From contig CAYOYK010000054.1 of NCBI GenBank assembly GCA_964408185.1, forward strand, positions 1 to 16,122: a DNA stretch of 16,122 nt, in the 5' to 3' direction. Below are positions 1 through 6,367 of the stretch, in pieces. Position numbers and translations under genes: made by a program. The notes under the pieces were generated by a model. The model was not told where the DNA came from. It worked only from the letters and a program-made list of their open reading frames with translations, and ran no database searches. This DNA comes from CAYOYK01 sp964408185. GTDB lineage: Bacteria > Bacillota > Clostridia > Christensenellales > Aristaeellaceae. The first letter of the stretch is position 1; each line of letters opens with the position of its first letter.

Positions 1-60
1 CGCTTCCCTCCGGTGCCCACCGCGCCTTCGGCGCTTGCGTCCCCCTAGGGAACGCGATGT
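1..60 (-). repeat. Inverted copy of a structured intergenic element (partial, cut by window edge)
   Basis: Read on the minus strand this stretch aligns almost base for base with 10305-10355. The shared parts are CCTAGGGGGACGCAAG, then a small GAA-loop hairpin, then GGTGGGCACCGGAGGGAAGCG. The hairpin differs by paired changes: here CGCC-GAA-GGCG, there ACGGC-GAA-GCCGT. So one base pair is lost on both sides and one is flipped. It lies beyond the GC-rich block that follows the minus-strand gene ending at 216, the same orientation relative to a gene end as the other copy. The rest of the element lies outside the window. Confidence 0.8.
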
Positions 61-215
61 TAAGTGCGCGCGCCGCGCAGGCGCAAAGCCCGCGCCTGCA
101 GGTGCAAAGCCACGCGCCGCGCAGGCGCGACAAAGCCCCGGCCCTACGGCCGGGGCGCACGCGGCCCCGCAGGGCCGCCCTCCCGCGCGCGCCGCCGGGC
201 GCATCGGCGGCTCCC
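61..215 (-). repeat. GC-hairpin block 1, downstream of the MBL-fold gene
   Basis: This is non-coding, very GC-rich DNA made of short palindromic modules. Reading away from the gene (minus strand) there is a hairpin at 161-178 (7-bp stem GCGGCCC/GGGCCGC, 4-nt loop). Next is a 9-bp hairpin at 135-156 (GCCCCGGCC/GGCCGGGGC), followed on the minus strand by TTTGTCG. Then come several copies of a GCGCC-(n)-GGCGC mini-hairpin. The order of the two larger hairpins is the same as in block 2 behind the gene ending at 3884. They may act as terminators, but there is no proper U-tract. Long open frames across this block are composition artefacts. Confidence 0.7.
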
Positions 216-1088
216 CTACTCCAGATCCACGGGGAGATCCGTGTCCGCAAACGGGTCGTCCCCGCCGATGTCCGCGCCGGGCTTGGTCGGGCGGCGCAGG
301 GGGACGGGCGGCAGATCGGTCACATCGCGCGGCGGCTCAATGACGTGGATATCCAGCTGGCCGTCGTCCATGCGGATATCGGCCATCTCGCCGGGGCGCG
401 TGAGCGCGAGCACCTCGGTCTGGGGCGTTTTGGCGCGGCGCGCAAACTCGGTGGCAACCTCCGGGCGATCCTGCCAGTGCATGGGGATCATCAGCCGGGG
501 CTTTTGGGTGAGGATAAAGTGGTTCGCCCCCGCATCGTAATACAGGCCCTGGCGCGGATCCACGGGGAACATGCACACGTCGATGGGATAGGCGGCGATG
601 GGCTCGCAGGCGGAATAGAAGGCGTTCTCTGCGGCCTCGATCTCGCGCAGTGTGCTCTCCTGCCGCCAATGCCACAGGTTGAGGTCGCCCGCGTGAAATA
701 TGCTCATGCCGTAGGCCTTGACCAGAAAGCTGACGCCAAGGTCGGTGCTGTCAAAGGCGTGCACGGTCACATCCGGGCTGAGCACAAGCTCGTCGCCCGC
801 GGCCATGCGGCGGCCGCGCTTGCCCACGGGCATATCCGCCGCCACGATGTAGGTCACGTTGGCCTCGGTGCGCCAATCATACACGCACTCGTCAAAGTGA
901 TCCGGGTGCGCGTGGCTGATGAACACAAACACGCTCTCGTAGGCCGTCAGCAGGCTACGGCTCAGACGGCCCACTTGGCTCAGCTTGCGGCCCTCGCCCT
1001 CCCAATAATCGAACACCAGCAGGCAACCGCCCACTCGCACGGAAAAGCCGCTGTTGTAGTGGTAGGTGATCTTTAATTGTTTCTGCAT
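216..1088 (-). CDS. Metallo-beta-lactamase-fold hydrolase
   Basis: A 290-residue soluble protein of the MBL superfamily. The metal-binding signature HxHxDH is present (H59, H61, D63, H64), followed by an AGDLN segment and a late PMHW segment that supply further metal ligands in this fold. The family hydrolyses varied substrates, including phosphodiesters, thioesters and lactones; the sequence does not identify the substrate. The overall pattern resembles UlaG-like or other cytoplasmic MBL hydrolases, and no signal peptide is visible. The start at 1088 was chosen because GGAGG lies 12 nt upstream; the in-frame ATG further up overlaps that GGAGG. A strong promoter with an internal inverted repeat lies at 1216-1244, leaving a leader of about 120 nt. 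It is transcribed alone, divergently from the metallophosphoesterase. Confidence 0.88.
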   Translation of the reverse strand: MQKQLKITYHYNSGFSVRVGGCLLVFDYWEGEGRKLSQVGRLSRSLLTAYESVFVFISHAHPDHFDECVYDWRTEANVTYIVAADMPVGKRGRRMAAGDELVLSPDVTVHAFDSTDLGVSFLVKAYGMSIFHAGDLNLWHWRQESTLREIEAAENAFYSACEPIAAYPIDVCMFPVDPRQGLYYDAGANHFILTQKPRLMIPMHWQDRPEVATEFARRAKTPQTEVLALTRPGEMADIRMDDGQLDIHVIEPPRDVTDLPPVPLRRPTKPGADIGGDDPFADTDLPVDLE

Positions 1089-1123
1089 AGGAAAAAACGC
1101 CTCCATCAAATAACGAGCTTTTG

Positions 1124-1135
1124 TCTGCCGGCAGA
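1124..1135. promoter_or_regulatory. 12-bp perfect palindrome in the MBL gene leader
   Basis: TCTGCCGGCAGA is a perfect palindrome inside the untranslated leader, about 36 bp before the start codon. It could be a protein-binding site or part of a leader fold. It is too short to exclude chance in GC-rich DNA. Confidence 0.25.
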
Positions 1136-1215
1136 TGCAGACTCTATCCAAAAAAATGATTGCTCATGAAAGGGGCGCGTGAGGTGGCAAAAAACAAACC
1201 CTTTGTTCCGGGAGA

Positions 1216-1244
1216 ATCATAACACAAAGGACATCCTTTGTCAA
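1216..1244 (-). promoter_or_regulatory. Promoter of MBL gene with operator-like inverted repeat
   Basis: On the minus strand there is a perfect TTGACA -35 (1239-1244), a 17-bp spacer and TATGAT -10 (1216-1221), a near-consensus housekeeping promoter. Inside the spacer, touching the -35, lies a perfect inverted repeat with 8-bp arms ACAAAGGA/TCCTTTGT and a 2-bp centre (1224-1241). A site in this position typically binds a dimeric repressor that blocks polymerase. I do not recognise the regulator, and no regulator gene is adjacent. Confidence 0.75.
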
Positions 1245-1372
1245 CAACATGATGTGCTTTTGAAACATTCGCGGCACAAATCTGTCATATATTGTATGCG
1301 GGAGCAGGATTGCACGCCATATGTTGTGGCCACCCGCCGAGCCGCCGACGCGCTCCGCTCGCCTGCCCGCCG

Positions 1373-1401
1373 TTGCGCACGGCCGCCAAATCGTGTACAA
1401 T
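1373..1401 (+). promoter_or_regulatory. Promoter of the metallophosphoesterase gene
   Basis: TTGCGC (1373-1378), a 17-bp spacer and TACAAT (1396-1401), about 30 bp before the TTG start. It is divergent from the MBL promoter; together they occupy the 340-bp gap between the two genes. Confidence 0.6.
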
Positions 1402-1432
1402 AGGCGCATCTTATCAAATGGGAGGGACCGCG

Positions 1433-2323
1433 TTGAGCCGCTATCAGTATACCCACCGCCGCCCGCAAAGGCGCAAAATCCGTTGGTCGCGCGTGATGCT
1501 TGTGCTGGTTGCTCTTGCGATGCTGGCCTACCCGTTTATCGAGCCGTTTTGGCTGGAGCTCGATCGGCACACCGTCACCGTCGCCAACCTGCCCGTCAAC
1601 CTGAAGGGCCTGAAGATCGTCTTTGTCAGCGATATCCATCAGGGCCCGTTCTTCAGCCAGAGCCGCGTGAACAGCCTCATCAGCGAGATCAACGCGCTCA
1701 GCCCGGATATTGTGCTGCTGGGCGGCGATTATGCCGACGACAGCGAAGGCGCGATCGAGTTCTTCCGCAACGCGCCGCCGATACAGGCGCGGCTTGGCGT
1801 TTGCGCCGTGGTGGGCAACCACGACCGCACCGAGCCGGAGAGCAACTACTCCCTCCTGCTGGCCGAAATGAAGAATTACGGCGCTTTGCCGCTGAACAAC
1901 TATGTGGATCGCCTCAAGGTAGGGCAGAGCTATGTGTACATCGTCGGCGTGGACGATTACGACAACGGCTTCCCGGACGTCGCCGGGGTCGCCGCGAGCG
2001 TATCGGCGGACGATTTTGTCATCTTTGTCGGGCACAACCCCGATTTGCTGATCGCGGCCCAGAGCGCCAAGGACAAAAATGGGGATAACCACTGGTACGA
2101 CTTGGCGCTGTTTGGGCACACGCACGGCGGACAGGTGACGCTGTTCGGCCATCCTCTGCTGGGCGCGAGCTCTTACCCGGAGGTCGGCAAACGCTACCTG
2201 TCCGGCTGGAAGGAGGAGAACCGCGCCTCCATTCTGGTATCCAACGGCGTGGGCACCAGCACGCTCCCGATCCGCCTGTTCGCGCGCCCGCAGATCCACC
2301 TGATCACGCTCAAGAGCAAATAA
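1433..2323 (+). CDS. Membrane-anchored metallophosphoesterase (YkuE/YaeI type)
   Basis: A 296-residue calcineurin-like phosphoesterase. A basic N-terminus is followed by one membrane segment (about residues 21-36), so the catalytic domain is probably held at the outer face of the membrane. Metal-binding motifs appear in the usual order: DIH (D67, H69), GGD (D99), GNHD (129-132), then GHN and GHTHGGQ towards the C-terminus. Relatives include B. subtilis YkuE and E. coli YaeI, phosphodiesterases acting on cell-envelope or lipid substrates. The substrate here is not determined. The TTG at 1433 is chosen as start because GGGAGGG sits 6-7 nt before it; the in-frame ATG at 1418 overlaps that site. 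A promoter lies just upstream, and a separate promoter precedes the next gene. Confidence 0.9.
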   Translation: MSRYQYTHRRPQRRKIRWSRVMLVLVALAMLAYPFIEPFWLELDRHTVTVANLPVNLKGLKIVFVSDIHQGPFFSQSRVNSLISEINALSPDIVLLGGDYADDSEGAIEFFRNAPPIQARLGVCAVVGNHDRTEPESNYSLLLAEMKNYGALPLNNYVDRLKVGQSYVYIVGVDDYDNGFPDVAGVAASVSADDFVIFVGHNPDLLIAAQSAKDKNGDNHWYDLALFGHTHGGQVTLFGHPLLGASSYPEVGKRYLSGWKEENRASILVSNGVGTSTLPIRLFARPQIHLITLKSK

Positions 2324-2332
2324 ACCCATATC

Positions 2333-2361
2333 TTTACATAATCTGCGCAATATGGTAAACT
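2333..2361 (+). promoter_or_regulatory. Promoter for the membrane protein/GNAT gene pair
   Basis: TTTACA (2333-2338), a 17-bp spacer and TAAACT (2356-2361) lie in a short AT-richer gap. They start 9 bp after the metallophosphoesterase stop and end 40 bp before the next start codon. Confidence 0.55.
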
Positions 2362-2401
2362 ATGCTTACTTGGGAACATCAACCGCATAGGAGGACATAT
2401 C

Positions 2402-2887
2402 ATGCGCAAGACAAAGTTCATGGACTGGCTGCCCCTGCTGCTGCTCTTTGTTGGTACGGTGTTCAGTGCGATTGGCAACTGCGTCAACGTGAAAAGCATT
2501 ACTGCCAACTACTTCGTGAGTACGCTTGGATCCGCGATGTATGGCTGCACTTGGCTGCCGCTGGTGTGCATCGCGTTCCGCTACGTCAACCGCTGCCGCA
2601 CCAAGCGGTTTATCCTATCCATTGTGACGCTTGTACTGTGGACAACCGGCGAGGCGTTATTGGCCGTATTTCTCCTTGGCAAAGTTGCCGTTCTTTCCGA
2701 TCTCATGGCCCTGTACCCCGCGCCGCTGCTCAGAGCCATCTACCGAATCCGCTCGCTGGGCAGGGGAGACGCTTCTGTTTGGTGCTTCTTTATCTTCAAC
2801 CTGCTCAGTGTCGCGGCGGCGCTGATGGTCGTGGTGTGCGGCTTCATCCCCCGCAGGGCGCAGCAAACGGCCGTCGCGGCCGAGTAA
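2402..2887 (+). CDS. Small four-helix membrane protein of unknown function
   Basis: A 161-residue hydrophobic protein with four likely membrane helices, roughly residues 9-27, 38-60, 69-92 and 125-147. The loops carry basic residues (RYVNRCRTKR and RIRSLGRG), and the C-terminal tail is short and cytoplasmic-looking. I recognise no family motif and no catalytic residue pattern. AGGAGG lies 7 nt before the ATG, so the start is secure. It has its own promoter and is followed 17 nt later by an acetyltransferase gene with its own strong ribosome binding site. The two are probably co-transcribed, but nothing in the sequence says they work together. Confidence 0.75.
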   Translation: MRKTKFMDWLPLLLLFVGTVFSAIGNCVNVKSITANYFVSTLGSAMYGCTWLPLVCIAFRYVNRCRTKRFILSIVTLVLWTTGEALLAVFLLGKVAVLSDLMALYPAPLLRAIYRIRSLGRGDASVWCFFIFNLLSVAAALMVVVCGFIPRRAQQTAVAAE

Positions 2888-2904
2888 ACCGCAAGGAGGC
2901 CGCT

Positions 2905-3399
2905 ATGCCTGACTTTGAGGGACTGACCTTCACCCCGATGACCGAGGCCGACGTGCCCGTGCTGACCCCGATCATGAAGCGCGCGTTTGACGACGACTCG
3001 CGGCGGTTCTTTGCCAACCCCGTGGGCGGGCCTCCCGGCTACGACGACGGCTCCTTCCTGCGCAAATGGGGCTTGGAGTCCGGCAGCGAGGCGTACCGTA
3101 TCGACAAGGACGGCAGGCCCGTGGGCGGCATGATCCTGTTTTTCTCGCCGGACGGCGCGGAGGGCGTGCTGGGCTGCCTGTTTATCGACGCGGAGCTGAT
3201 CGGCCGCGGCCTCGGCCACACCGCGTGGCGCTTTGCCGAGGCGAGCCATCCCGCCGTCCGCGCGTGGAACACCGAGACCCCCGCCGTCAGCTACCGCAAC
3301 CATCGCTTTTACATCAACAAGTGCGGCTTCCGCGTTATCGCCGTGGAGGGCGACGACGACCGTTACGAGGCGCAGTTTAAGCTGCGCAAGGAAATGTAA
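2905..3399 (+). CDS. GNAT-family N-acetyltransferase
   Basis: A 164-residue protein of the GNAT fold. The N-terminal part (LTFTPMTEADVPVLTPIMKRAF) is the usual beta1-alpha1 region. The acetyl-CoA pyrophosphate-binding loop is IGRGLGHTA in the middle, followed by the late NHRFYINKCGFRVI segment, in which a tyrosine/cysteine pair closes the domain. The family transfers acetyl groups from acetyl-CoA to amines, antibiotics, peptides or protein N-termini; the acceptor cannot be read from the sequence. AAGGAGG sits 5 nt before the ATG. It lies 17 nt downstream of the membrane-protein gene and runs into GC-hairpin block 2 right after its stop. The upstream frame of the same phase is out of context with the preceding gene and was not used. 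Confidence 0.85.
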   Translation: MPDFEGLTFTPMTEADVPVLTPIMKRAFDDDSRRFFANPVGGPPGYDDGSFLRKWGLESGSEAYRIDKDGRPVGGMILFFSPDGAEGVLGCLFIDAELIGRGLGHTAWRFAEASHPAVRAWNTETPAVSYRNHRFYINKCGFRVIAVEGDDDRYEAQFKLRKEM

Positions 3400-3883
3400 G
3401 GGAGTCGCTGCGCTGGGCTTTGCCGCGCCTGCGCGGCGCGGGGGGCGGCCTGCGGGCGCGGGCGCTCCGGCCCGTTGGGCCGGGGCTTTGCCGCGTCTGC
3501 GCGGCGCAGGGGGGCGGCCTGTGGGCCGCGGGCGCTCCGGCCCGTTGGGCTGGGGATTTGTCGCGCCTGCGCGGCGCAGGGGAGCGGCCTTTGGGCCGCG
3601 GGCGCTGGCTTGCGCACGCGGGAGCGGCGCAGGGGCCGCGCCTGCGGGCGCGGAGGGTCGCCCGCGCGGCGTGCGCTGTGGCAGGGGTGGCCTGTGGGCC
3701 GCGTGCTCTGGCTTGCGCACGCGCCTACGGGCGCGGGGGGTCGCCCGCGCGGCGCGGGCGGGAACCCGCGCCGCGCAGGCGCACAGCCGCGCAGCCGCAA
3801 CAAAGCCCCACCCTTTCGGGTGGGGCACATCGCATCGGCCCGCAGGCCGGAGCGCGCGCGGCCCCTTCGGGCCGCCTCCGCGC
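3400..3883. repeat. GC-hairpin block 2 between convergent genes
   Basis: This is 484 bp of non-coding, extremely GC-rich DNA. The left part holds nearly three tandem units of about 69 bp, starting at GGGCTTTG (3415), GGGCTTTG (3483) and GGGATTTG (3553). Each contains the modules GCGCCTGCGCGGCGC, GCGGCC-(n4)-GGGCCGCG and CTCCGGCCCGTTGGGC. The right part is in the opposite orientation, oriented to the minus-strand gene ending at 3884. It has a hairpin at 3858-3875 (GCGGCCC/GGGCCGC, CTTC loop) and a 9-bp hairpin at 3805-3826. So each half appears to belong to the gene whose 3' end it adjoins. Reading frames crossing it are artefacts of composition. Confidence 0.75.
3805..3826 (-). terminator. 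Terminator-like hairpin with GAAA loop
   Basis: A perfect 9-bp stem GCCCCACCC/GGGTGGGGC. On the minus strand the loop is GAAA and the hairpin is followed by TTTGTTG. It lies 58 bp past the stop of the FMN-binding protein gene. The same module with a different stem lies at 135-156. The U-tract is short, so termination is an inference. Confidence 0.45.
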
Positions 3884-4444
3884 TTACTGCGCGTCCTCCG
3901 CCGCCATCGCGGCCTGCACGCCCTCGGCGGCAAGGTTGGCCGCGCGCACCACGGCGTTGCTGGTCACGGTCGCGCCGGATACCGCGTCGATCTGCTGGCC
4001 GGTGGTCAGCGGCGCGGTCTGGCCGATAAACTGATCGGTAAAGGAAGGAAGCTGGCACTTGGTGCCAAGGCCGGACGTCTCGGAGAACTTGCTGCCGCCG
4101 ACGCTGATCCCGGTGATCTTGCCGTCGGGATCCATGCCCAGCACAACCTCCACCGGGCCCTGCGAGCCCTGCGTGGTCGCCACGGCGGTAAAGCCGACCA
4201 CCGCGTCCCCATCCTTGGCGATGTGTACGGCGTTCAGCGTGCCGCTGCTGCTCTCGACAACGGGCAGGGGCTGCTCCACAAAGGAGCTGGCCGCGGGAAG
4301 CACGGCCGCGCGGGCCGCGTCCGCGGCGGCGGCGGCGGCGACCTCTATGGGGGCCTTGGTGACCTCGTTCGCGGCGCCCAGCAGCAGAGCGGACACCAGC
4401 GCAATAACCGTCAGCGTAATAAAAGCGGGGAGCTTTTTCTTCAT
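3884..4444 (-). CDS. Exported FMN-binding domain protein (RnfG/NqrC-like)
   Basis: A 186-residue protein with an N-terminal signal or anchor helix (residues 4-24 after MKKK), then an alanine-rich linker and one FMN-binding domain. The flavinylation signature is DAVSGAT, with T159 as the predicted residue that receives FMN through a phosphoester bond by the action of ApbE. The domain sits outside the membrane and passes electrons in Rnf/Nqr complexes or in stand-alone extracellular electron-transfer systems. No rnf, nqr or apbE genes are in the window, so partner and acceptor are unknown. The start at 4444 has GGAGG 9 nt upstream and a consensus promoter; the longer frame to 4513 would include the promoter itself. 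The stop abuts GC-hairpin block 2. Confidence 0.88.
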   Translation of the reverse strand: MKKKLPAFITLTVIALVSALLLGAANEVTKAPIEVAAAAAADAARAAVLPAASSFVEQPLPVVESSSGTLNAVHIAKDGDAVVGFTAVATTQGSQGPVEVVLGMDPDGKITGISVGGSKFSETSGLGTKCQLPSFTDQFIGQTAPLTTGQQIDAVSGATVTSNAVVRAANLAAEGVQAAMAAEDAQ

Positions 4445-4472
4445 TGGGTACGGCCTCCATTCAATCGTGATG

Positions 4473-4513
4473 ATTATACCATCGGCCCAACAGCCTGTCA
4501 AAGGGTTTGTCAA
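4473..4513 (-). promoter_or_regulatory. Consensus promoter with a duplicated -35
   Basis: On the minus strand, TTGACA (4496-4501), 17 bp and TATAAT (4473-4478) form a perfect consensus. A second TTGACA lies 12 bp further upstream (4508-4513), giving the direct repeat TTGACAAACCCTTTGACA. It drives the FMN-binding protein gene and is the strongest-looking promoter in the window. Confidence 0.88.
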
Positions 4514-4528
4514 GCCGGCGGAAGGCGC

Positions 4529-4564
4529 GGGGGCGACCGGAGGCCGGATCAGCCGATCGCCCCC
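4529..4564 (-). terminator. GC-rich hairpin after the aldo/keto reductase gene
   Basis: An 8-bp stem (GGGGGCGA/TCGCCCCC) with a 20-nt, partly self-complementary loop lies 19 bp past the reductase stop and before the next promoter. There is no U-tract, so it is at best an atypical terminator. Confidence 0.35.
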
Positions 4565-4582
4565 TCCCGCCCGCGCCCGACG

Positions 4583-5767
4583 TTACTTGCCCGCGTTCCT
4601 GCGCTGCTCCTCGTCGCGCTTGCGGCACAGCTCCGCCCAGCTGGGCATCTTGGCCAGCGCGGCCGATAGCTCCCGCATCGCGGCGGGGATATCGATTTTT
4701 TGCGGGCAGACGCGCGCGCAGCGGCCGCACGCGATGCAGGCCTGCGGGCGCTTCTCGGCGGGCAGGGCCTCAATGCGCATGCTCGCGTTCACCACCGGGG
4801 CAAAGCGCAGCTCGTTGCAAATGCCCATGAGCATCGGGATATCCAGCCCCTGCGGGCAGCCCTCGCAGCAATAGCGGCAGCCCGTGCAGGGCACGCCGCT
4901 CTTCAGGCCCTCGGCGATGGCCGTCAGCTTGGCGGCCTCGGCCTCCGAAAGCGGCGCGCGGGCCTCGAAGGTGCGCACGTTGTCCTCCATCTGCGCCATG
5001 CTGCTCATGCCGCTGAGGATCATGTGCACGTTCGGCAGCCCTTGCAGCCAGCGGAAGCCCCACGCGGCGATGCTCTCGTCCGGACGGAGCGCCTTCAGCG
5101 CGGCCTCGTCAGCCTCGCCGAGTTTTGCCAGCCTGCCGCCGCGCACGGGCTCCATCACCCACACGGGCAGGCCGCGCGCCGTGAGCAGCTCATACTTGGC
5201 GCTCGCGGCTTGCAGCGTCCAATCCAAGTAGTTGAGCTGTATCTGGGCAAACTCCATCAGGTCGCCGTGCCGATCCAAAAACGCGCGCAGGTTATCGATT
5301 CCGCCATGGCTGGAAAAGCCCAAGTGGCGGATGCGCCCGCGCCGCTTCTGCTCCGCAAAATAGTCGAGGATCCCCCAGCGGGCGTCCTCGTAGGTGGCGA
5401 GGGAATTCTCGTACACGTTGTGCAGCAGGTAGAAATCGAAATACTCCACGCCGCACTTTTTCAGCTGATCCTCAAACACGGCGGCGGGATCGTAGCTGCG
5501 GCTGATCTGGTGGCCGGGGAACTTGGTCGCCAGATGATAGCTCCCGCGCGGATAATCCCGCAGCACGCGGCCGATTGCGCGCTCGCTCAGGCCGCCGTGG
5601 TAGGGGTAGGCGGTATCGAAGTAATTGACCCCGTGGCCGATCGCGCAGGCAGTCATCTCGGCGGTCTGCTTCTCATCGATGGTGTGGCCGTCCTCGGCCA
5701 GCGGCAGACGCATTGTGCCAAAGCCCAGCAGGGAAAGCTGTTCGCCCACGGCCTCGGTGTAAATCAT
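4583..5767 (-). CDS. Aldo/keto reductase with C-terminal 4Fe-4S domain
   Basis: A 394-residue fusion. Residues 1-285 are an aldo/keto reductase barrel: LGFGTMRLP at the start, NYFDTAYPY with catalytic D51 and Y56, LATKFPG with K82, and LLHNV with H116. Residues about 290-360 are a ferredoxin-like domain. A cysteine cluster begins at C294 (CTGCRYCCEGCP) and a second one at C344 (CIACGRCARVCP), the spacing expected for two 4Fe-4S clusters. This architecture is common in anaerobic Firmicutes and probably couples carbonyl reduction to ferredoxin-type electron flow; the substrate is unknown. The ATG at 5767 has an AAAGGGG ribosome binding site and an extended -10 promoter upstream. It is not overlapped or tightly linked to its neighbours. 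Confidence 0.93.
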   Translation of the reverse strand: MIYTEAVGEQLSLLGFGTMRLPLAEDGHTIDEKQTAEMTACAIGHGVNYFDTAYPYHGGLSERAIGRVLRDYPRGSYHLATKFPGHQISRSYDPAAVFEDQLKKCGVEYFDFYLLHNVYENSLATYEDARWGILDYFAEQKRRGRIRHLGFSSHGGIDNLRAFLDRHGDLMEFAQIQLNYLDWTLQAASAKYELLTARGLPVWVMEPVRGGRLAKLGEADEAALKALRPDESIAAWGFRWLQGLPNVHMILSGMSSMAQMEDNVRTFEARAPLSEAEAAKLTAIAEGLKSGVPCTGCRYCCEGCPQGLDIPMLMGICNELRFAPVVNASMRIEALPAEKRPQACIACGRCARVCPQKIDIPAAMRELSAALAKMPSWAELCRKRDEEQRRNAGK

Positions 5768-5813
5768 GCAAAACGCCCCTTTCGCGCGGCAAGCCGCGAT
5801 ATCTTTCCCCCCG

Positions 5814-5822
5814 ATGATAGCA
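5814..5822 (-). promoter_or_regulatory. Extended -10 promoter of the aldo/keto reductase gene
   Basis: On the minus strand TGC-TATCAT (-10 at 5814-5819, TG at 5821-5822) lies about 46 bp before the start codon. There is no convincing -35, which the TG extension can compensate for. Confidence 0.5.
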
Positions 5823-5858
5823 CATTGCGGCGCAAAACGCCAGCCTCGCGCGACGCAA

Positions 5859-5895
5859 AGCGCCCCCGCGCGGTTTTTCTCCGCGAGGGGGCGCT
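5859..5895 (-). terminator. Hairpin terminator after the NrdD-like gene
   Basis: A 15-bp stem with one mismatch (AGCGCCCCC-n-CGCGG against its complement) and a 7-nt T-rich loop on the plus strand. It lies 16 bp past the stop at 5911. On the minus strand it is followed by TTTGCG, a short U-run. It is well placed to end this transcript before the reductase promoter. Confidence 0.6.
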
Positions 5896-5910
5896 GATCG
5901 AATCAGGCGT

Positions 5911-6186
5911 TTACTGCGCGCTGACCGTATGCTTCACGCGGTCGTGCTCCTCGGCGCGCTTGGCGTTATTGAAGCGATCCAGCGTGCCCACAAGGTACCC
6001 GGTAATGCGGCGGATGCGCTGGAACTTGGGCAGGTCCAAGTCGTAGCTCAGCTCCACCTCATCCCCGCAAACGTTGATGTCGATGTGCTTGGGCTCCCGG
6101 CCATACTTCTCGGTGGCGCGGGCGATGTAGCAATCAATCTCCTGCTGGGGCAGTACGCCCCCGGTCACGGCAACTGTGCAGGCCAT
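5911..6186 (-). CDS. Stand-alone NrdD-like glycyl-radical domain protein
   Basis: A 91-residue soluble protein. Its second half, IRRITGYLVGTLDRFNNAKR and the following EEHDRVKH, matches the C-terminal end of class III (anaerobic) ribonucleotide reductase NrdD as I remember it. In E. coli NrdD the corresponding segment is RRVCGYLG, with the radical glycine G681. G63 in the TGYL segment is therefore the candidate radical residue. The catalytic barrel is absent, and so is the paired-cysteine zinc motif that precedes this tail in NrdD; only isolated cysteines remain (C3, C19, C40). It may be a spare radical domain, by analogy with YfiD/GrcA for pyruvate formate-lyase, or an unrelated small protein that kept the fold. 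AAAGGAG lies 8 nt before the ATG. It is monocistronic with its own hairpin terminator. Confidence 0.65.
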   Translation of the reverse strand: MACTVAVTGGVLPQQEIDCYIARATEKYGREPKHIDINVCGDEVELSYDLDLPKFQRIRRITGYLVGTLDRFNNAKRAEEHDRVKHTVSAQ

Positions 6187-6245
6187 GTTGAGGACTCCTT
6201 TCCGTCAGTCCCGCCCCGCGGGCGCGGAGCGGTGAACTTAGCTTG

Positions 6246-6251
6246 ATGATA
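6246..6251 (-). promoter_or_regulatory. Probable -10 for the NrdD-like gene
   Basis: TATCAT on the minus strand, about 60 bp before the start codon, in a locally AT-richer gap. GTTTCA lies 17 bp further upstream as a weak -35. Confidence 0.4.
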
Positions 6252-6284
6252 CCACGTTTTCCCCGCGATGAAACAACAATTTAT

Positions 6285-6367
6285 TCAGGCGTATTTTGCG
6301 TGCAGCGTGTAGCGTCCGGCCGCGAGGGTCATCGGCCACGCGCCGCGCGAGGATGCAGCCGTTTGCG
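6285..6367 (-). pseudogene. Decayed duplicate of the rhamnosidase gene tail
   Basis: These 83 bp directly follow the rhamnosidase stop codon and repeat the last part of that gene. The final 42 bp, including the TGA, are identical to 6368-6409 and encode LAAGRYTLHAKYA. Further upstream the copy diverges: SSRGAWPMT here against KPARGAGPIT in the gene. A one-base length difference then shifts the frame just after a shared AACGGC. The copy is out of frame with the gene and has no start, so it is a remnant of a duplicated or second rhamnosidase gene. Confidence 0.85.

Noticed and set aside
57..1076. A 339-codon plus-strand frame opposite the MBL gene
   Set aside because: It starts inside GC repeats and is antisense to a gene with an HxHxDH motif and a good ribosome site.
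1164..1409. Small minus- and plus-strand open frames in the divergent gap
   Set aside because: Both cover the promoters and the operator-like repeat, and neither has a ribosome binding site.
3233..4669. A 478-codon plus-strand frame crossing the GNAT gene, GC block 2 and the FMN-binding gene
   Set aside because: It overlaps two well-supported genes in other frames, crosses repeats and has a low-complexity composition.
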